Source: Chloroflexota bacterium (lineage in GTDB: Bacteria; Chloroflexota; Anaerolineae; Aggregatilineales; UBA3940). Taken from it: a DNA stretch of 6,357 bases. The notes under the pieces were generated by a model, which searched no databases, was not told where the DNA came from, and saw only the letters and a program-made list of their open reading frames with translations. The position numbers were made by a program, and so were the translations under genes. How positions within the stretch are numbered: the stretch's first letter is position 1; each line of letters begins with the position of its first letter. Location of the stretch: assembly GCA_011051745.1 (NCBI GenBank), contig DRKO01000107.1:1-6357 (forward strand), written 5' to 3'. Shown here in pieces: positions 5,160 to 6,357 of the stretch.

Positions 5160-6357
5160 AGGCTTCCTCCGCTGAAAGTTCAAATGTGGCGGGCAGGCGG
5201 ACGACGACATGGGTCCCCTTGCCGGGCGTGCTGTCTATCTTGATCTCTCCCTTGTGATCTGCCACGATCTGGCGGCAGATGTAAAGCCCCAGCCCTGTCC
5301 CCGTGCCGCGCGGCTTTGTGGTGAAGTGAGGGTCAAAGATTCGGTCGAGGTGCTCCGGCAGAATCCCCTGCCCGTTATCTTCCACCCGGACCTCAATCAT
5401 ACCTCTGGAGTCAAGCGACCGGGAGCGGATGGCGATCAGCCCGTTGGTGTGATCGGGCGGGATGGCGTCCCGTGCGTTGATCAGAAGGTTCATCCACACG
5501 TCCTCGAGCTGGCCGGGGATGGCGGCCACGGGCGGAATGTCGGGGTCCAGGTCTACCTCAAGGGTGATGCGGTTCTGGGCGATCAGGGGGCCGACCACCT
5601 CGATGGTCTCCCTGATCGTCTGGTTGACATCCAGCGGGCGCACCTGCTCTTCGTAGCGGGCCATGTTCAGCACCTGCTCAACGACGCGCTTGGCCCGCAG
5701 CCCCGCCCGCTGGATGGCCTGTGCCGACTCGTAGGAAGGGTCGTCAGGCGGGATGTCCTGAGTCAGCATCTCGGCGTCGGCAAGGATGGTGGTCAGGGGG
5801 TTGTTGATCTGGTGCGCGATCACCGCCGAGAGTTCCCCCAGTGCCGAGAACCGCGCGATCCGCACCAGATGGCTCTGCATCTCTCGCTGCTCTTCAAGAC
5901 TGCGCTGGAGATCATGCACCAGCCGCGCGTTTTCCAGCGCGATGGCGGCCTGACTGGCCATCGTGCTTGCCAGTGCCATCTCGCGCGAGGTGAATCTGCG
6001 GGCCGGGTTGATGTCATACAGCCGCACCAGCCCGACGGTCCGCGCCTTGAAAACCAGCGGCAGGATCAACTGGGCGCTGGGGCCGATTGGCTCAAAAAGA
6101 AGCCGCTCAAACGGCGGCAGGTTCTGGTCGGTGCTACGCAGGACGGTGACTCGTTGCTCATTGAGCACAATCCGAAGGGTTGGCAACCTGCTGAGCGTTA
6201 GCTCTGGCTCTTCCGGTGTATCCCAGATGGCCGTCCCGTACTCCATCAGGCGGGCGAGCGTGTTCCCTTCCGGTTCCCATATGAAGAACGTGCACCAGTC
6301 GGCGCTCGCCGTGTCCAGCAGCAGACGCGCGGCCTGCCGTATCCGCTTCCGCCACGC
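5134..6357 (-). CDS. GAF-domain sensor histidine kinase, 5' end outside the window
   Basis: The frame is open from the right edge to the stop at 5134 (407 visible residues). The ATG at 6246 is internal, because the 37 codons before it (beginning AWRKRIRQAARLLLDTASADW) complete the start of a GAF domain. Visible order: GAF sensor domain (about 1-147, ending MASQAAIALENARL), a coiled-coil-like linker (about 147-170), the HisKA dimerisation domain with phosphoacceptor H182 in AHQINNPLTTI, then a HATPase_c domain. The latter has the N box (N290 and N294 in WMNLLINARDAI), G1 box (VEDNGQGI, about 326-332), F box (FDPHFTTKP) and G2 box (GTGTGLGLYI, about 351-360). No transmembrane segment is visible, so a cytoplasmic signal is likely, though more sensory domains could precede. 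The kinase autophosphorylates and should phosphorylate D52 of the regulator it overlaps. The residue after the phospho-His is Gln instead of the usual Glu/Asp. The signal sensed is unknown. Confidence 0.95.
   Translation of the reverse strand, partial: AWRKRIRQAARLLLDTASADWCTFFIWEPEGNTLARLMEYGTAIWDTPEEPELTLSRLPTLRIVLNEQRVTVLRSTDQNLPPFERLLFEPIGPSAQLILPLVFKARTVGLVRLYDINPARRFTSREMALASTMASQAAIALENARLVHDLQRSLEEQREMQSHLVRIARFSALGELSAVIAHQINNPLTTILADAEMLTQDIPPDDPSYESAQAIQRAGLRAKRVVEQVLNMARYEEQVRPLDVNQTIRETIEVVGPLIAQNRITLEVDLDPDIPPVAAIPGQLEDVWMNLLINARDAIPPDHTNGLIAIRSRSLDSRGMIEVRVEDNGQGILPEHLDRIFDPHFTTKPRGTGTGLGLYICRQIVADHKGEIKIDSTPGKGTHVVVRLPATFELSAEEAYGPYSDRR
5166..5170 (-). promoter_or_regulatory. 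Ribosome binding site of the response regulator, inside the kinase gene
   Basis: On the minus strand GGAGG lies 6 nt before the ATG at 5159 (GGAGGAAGCCTATG). It decides the start in favour of 5159 over the upstream in-frame ATG at 5210. Because it is within the last codons of the kinase, kinase and regulator translation are probably coupled. Confidence 0.75.

Noticed and set aside
5209..6201. Long plus-strand open frame (330 codons) antisense to the histidine kinase
   Set aside because: The minus-strand frame has complete GAF, HisKA and ATPase motifs. The antisense product shows no domain and is explained by codon bias.

Overview
The window is GC-rich bacterial chromosomal DNA, densely coded. 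The gene set (dTDP-sugar synthesis, a lipoprotein of the oligopeptide-binding type, a membrane-anchored multiheme cytochrome c, a cytoplasmic-looking GAF histidine kinase paired with an OmpR-type regulator) suggests a free-living environmental bacterium with respiratory electron transport. The style of the kinase, lipoprotein and cytochrome would suit a member of the Chloroflexota, but this is an impression and not a demonstrated assignment. No mobile element, CRISPR array, tRNA or rRNA was seen.

Layout. The left edge (1-174, minus) holds the first 58 codons of an unrecognised membrane protein. A perfect TATAAT lies only 7 nt upstream of its ATG, so its mRNA may be leaderless. It diverges from rfbB/rmlB (337-1368, plus), an intact dTDP-glucose 4,6-dehydratase with all signature motifs. 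After a 64-nt gap on the same strand comes a family 5 extracellular solute-binding lipoprotein (1433-3396). Its reading frame is broken by one missing base in a C run at about 2462-2465. Restoring one base joins the two halves into a full-length protein of about 654 residues. A strong GC hairpin with a short T tract (3425-3458) ends this plus-strand block.

The right half is all minus strand. Transcription would run histidine kinase (5' end beyond the window, 5134-6357), then response regulator (4458-5159, overlapping the kinase by 26 nt), then, after a 164-nt gap, a membrane-anchored pentaheme c-type cytochrome (3481-4293) that converges on the binding-protein gene.

How the genes may work together. 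The kinase and regulator are clearly a cognate, translationally coupled pair. The same-strand cytochrome just downstream is a plausible regulatory target or operon partner, but the sequence shows no identified operator. rfbB is alone here, without rmlA, rmlC or rmlD, and the binding protein has no permease or ATPase genes beside it. Their partners must lie elsewhere or just outside the window. No gene-free stretch exceeds about 165 bases. I saw no clearly novel system. The items most worth a second look are the frameshift, the putative leaderless promoter, the pentaheme cytochrome next to a two-component system, and the Gln in place of an acidic residue in the kinase H-box.
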